This document shows, in pieces, positions 5,444 to 6,198 of a stretch of 6,198 nt of DNA. The position numbers and the translations under genes were made by a program. The notes under the pieces are model-generated. The model had not been told where the DNA came from, did not search any database, and was given only the letters and a program-made list of their open reading frames with translations. Position 1 is the stretch's first letter. Each line of letters starts with the position of its first letter. The stretch spans positions 1 through 6,198 of the forward strand of contig HF994421.1 in the NCBI GenBank assembly GCA_000434195.1. Reading direction: 5' to 3'. The stretch comes from Clostridium sp. CAG:780 (lineage in GTDB: Bacteria; Bacillota; Clostridia; TANB77; CAG-508).

Positions 5444-6198
5444 GATGCCATAGCATTTTATTATCTTTAAATTCATAAGTAATTCTATCCTCATCAAATA
5501 AATAAGACAAGTAGGATCTAATAGTACTTCCGATTAATACATATTGAGTAGTATTTAATGATAAGTTATAAGAATCAAAAACCTGTTTCAAAACATCTTC
5601 AAAAGTAACATCATCTTTGCATATGTTAAATATCTTTTCTATAATCTCTTTAACTTTTGCTCGGTTCAATTCTATTAAAGAACTAATATCTTTTGTTGCT
5701 TCGCAATGAGCAGGAATAAATAATGATCTGTCTAAGGTTTGTAAATAATCTAAAGTATTAAGGTATTCTCTAACATCATAAATAAAAAACAAATGATATT
5801 TAGTTATAGTTTCCTCACTAAATAAAGAGTCTGCTAAAAAGAAAACGTTATCAGAAGTTTTAATTCCAATCATATCAAAGAAATGACCTCTAAGCATAAA
5901 GTATTCCAAGCCATCTGGCAGATTGTTTTCTATGTTATAAACCTTAGACTCTTTTGCTAATAAAAACTTGTGTCTAAGATCCTTAAAAGGATAACCACCA
6001 TATAGGAAAGAAGGCTCTAGTATAGGAAACTGAGTAAAACTTCCTTCAATATTATAAGTATATATATCACAATTCGTTTTATCTTGAATATATCTATTAC
6101 CACCAATATGGTCAGCATTTGAATGAGTGCTTATAATAGCTTTTACTTTCCAACCTTGTTCATTTATAATCTTTAAAATTTTCCTTCCAGCTTCTTTG
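5436..6198 (-). CDS. Metallo-beta-lactamase-fold hydrolase, N-terminus outside the window (at least 253 aa)
   Basis: The minus-strand frame is open from the right edge (first whole codon 6197-6195) to the TAA at 5438-5436, so the 5' end is missing. It encodes the STHSNADHIGGN metal-site loop (about 6131-6096), the third-ligand motif LRGHFFD (His at 5885-5883), the bridging Asp in FLADSLF (5831-5829) and a late His in IPAHCE (5708-5706). This is the ordered metal-site set of the MBL superfamily. The usual H-x-H-x-D-H is H-x-N-x-D-H here. I recall similar 'HSNADHIGG' proteins in Clostridia, so this is probably a subfamily trait and not damage. The last 85 or so residues form a helical, winged-helix-like C-terminal domain often seen in such hydrolases. 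An internal TTG at 5909 should not be taken as the start, because conserved motifs lie upstream of it. The substrate is unknown. Confidence 0.9.
   Translation of the reverse strand, partial: KEAGRKILKIINEQGWKVKAIISTHSNADHIGGNRYIQDKTNCDIYTYNIEGSFTQFPILEPSFLYGGYPFKDLRHKFLLAKESKVYNIENNLPDGLEYFMLRGHFFDMIGIKTSDNVFFLADSLFSEETITKYHLFFIYDVREYLNTLDYLQTLDRSLFIPAHCEATKDISSLIELNRAKVKEIIEKIFNICKDDVTFEDVLKQVFDSYNLSLNTTQYVLIGSTIRSYLSYLFDEDRITYEFKDNKMLWHQK

Noticed and set aside
5436..5909. A complete 157-residue protein starting at 5909
   Set aside because: The codon there is TTG within a longer frame; the HSNADH metal motif lies upstream, so the true start is beyond the window.

Overview
The window is AT-rich DNA from a low-GC Firmicute, most likely a gut-type member of the Clostridia. 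The evidence is pervasive A/T at third codon positions, frequent AGA and ATA codons, AGGAG-type ribosome binding sites, and the protein families present. There is no integrase, transposase, CRISPR array or phage structural gene. It reads as a chromosomal stretch of small, independently controlled genes with some accessory character.

Layout. Positions 1-57 hold a perfect 10-bp hairpin and a ribosome binding site, followed by a 79-residue single-domain SSB-like OB-fold protein (58-297, +). A tRNA-Pro(UGG) with its own promoter and terminator occupies 394-564. A Fic-family AMP transferase with both its catalytic and self-inhibitory motifs follows (598-1278, +). Its ribosome binding site can pair with the 3' arm of the tRNA terminator. 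A perfect 15-bp two-way terminator (1338-1371) closes this part.

The next block is on the minus strand. Read in the direction of transcription, it has a NUDT15-like Nudix hydrolase (4030-3617), then a shikimate-kinase-like P-loop gene broken by one in-frame TAA (3517-2909). Last is a 480-residue R-S-E class mono-ADP-ribosyltransferase without a signal peptide (2845-1403). Each gene seems to have its own promoter. On the plus strand, divergent from the Nudix gene, lies a secreted GH25 muramidase with three C-terminal LysM repeats (4196-5407). It meets, across a terminator, a convergent metallo-beta-lactamase-fold hydrolase that runs off the right edge (5436-6198).

How the genes fit together. 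No clear operon or pathway joins them. The common theme is nucleotide chemistry: AMP transfer (Fic), ADP-ribose transfer (ART), nucleoside diphosphate-linked hydrolysis (Nudix) and a dead kinase. The most noteworthy item is the ADP-ribosyltransferase, with a complete catalytic core between an N-terminal region of three helical repeats and a glutamine-rich tail. Next are the nonsense-interrupted kinase and the overlapping RNA structures between tRNA-Pro and fic.
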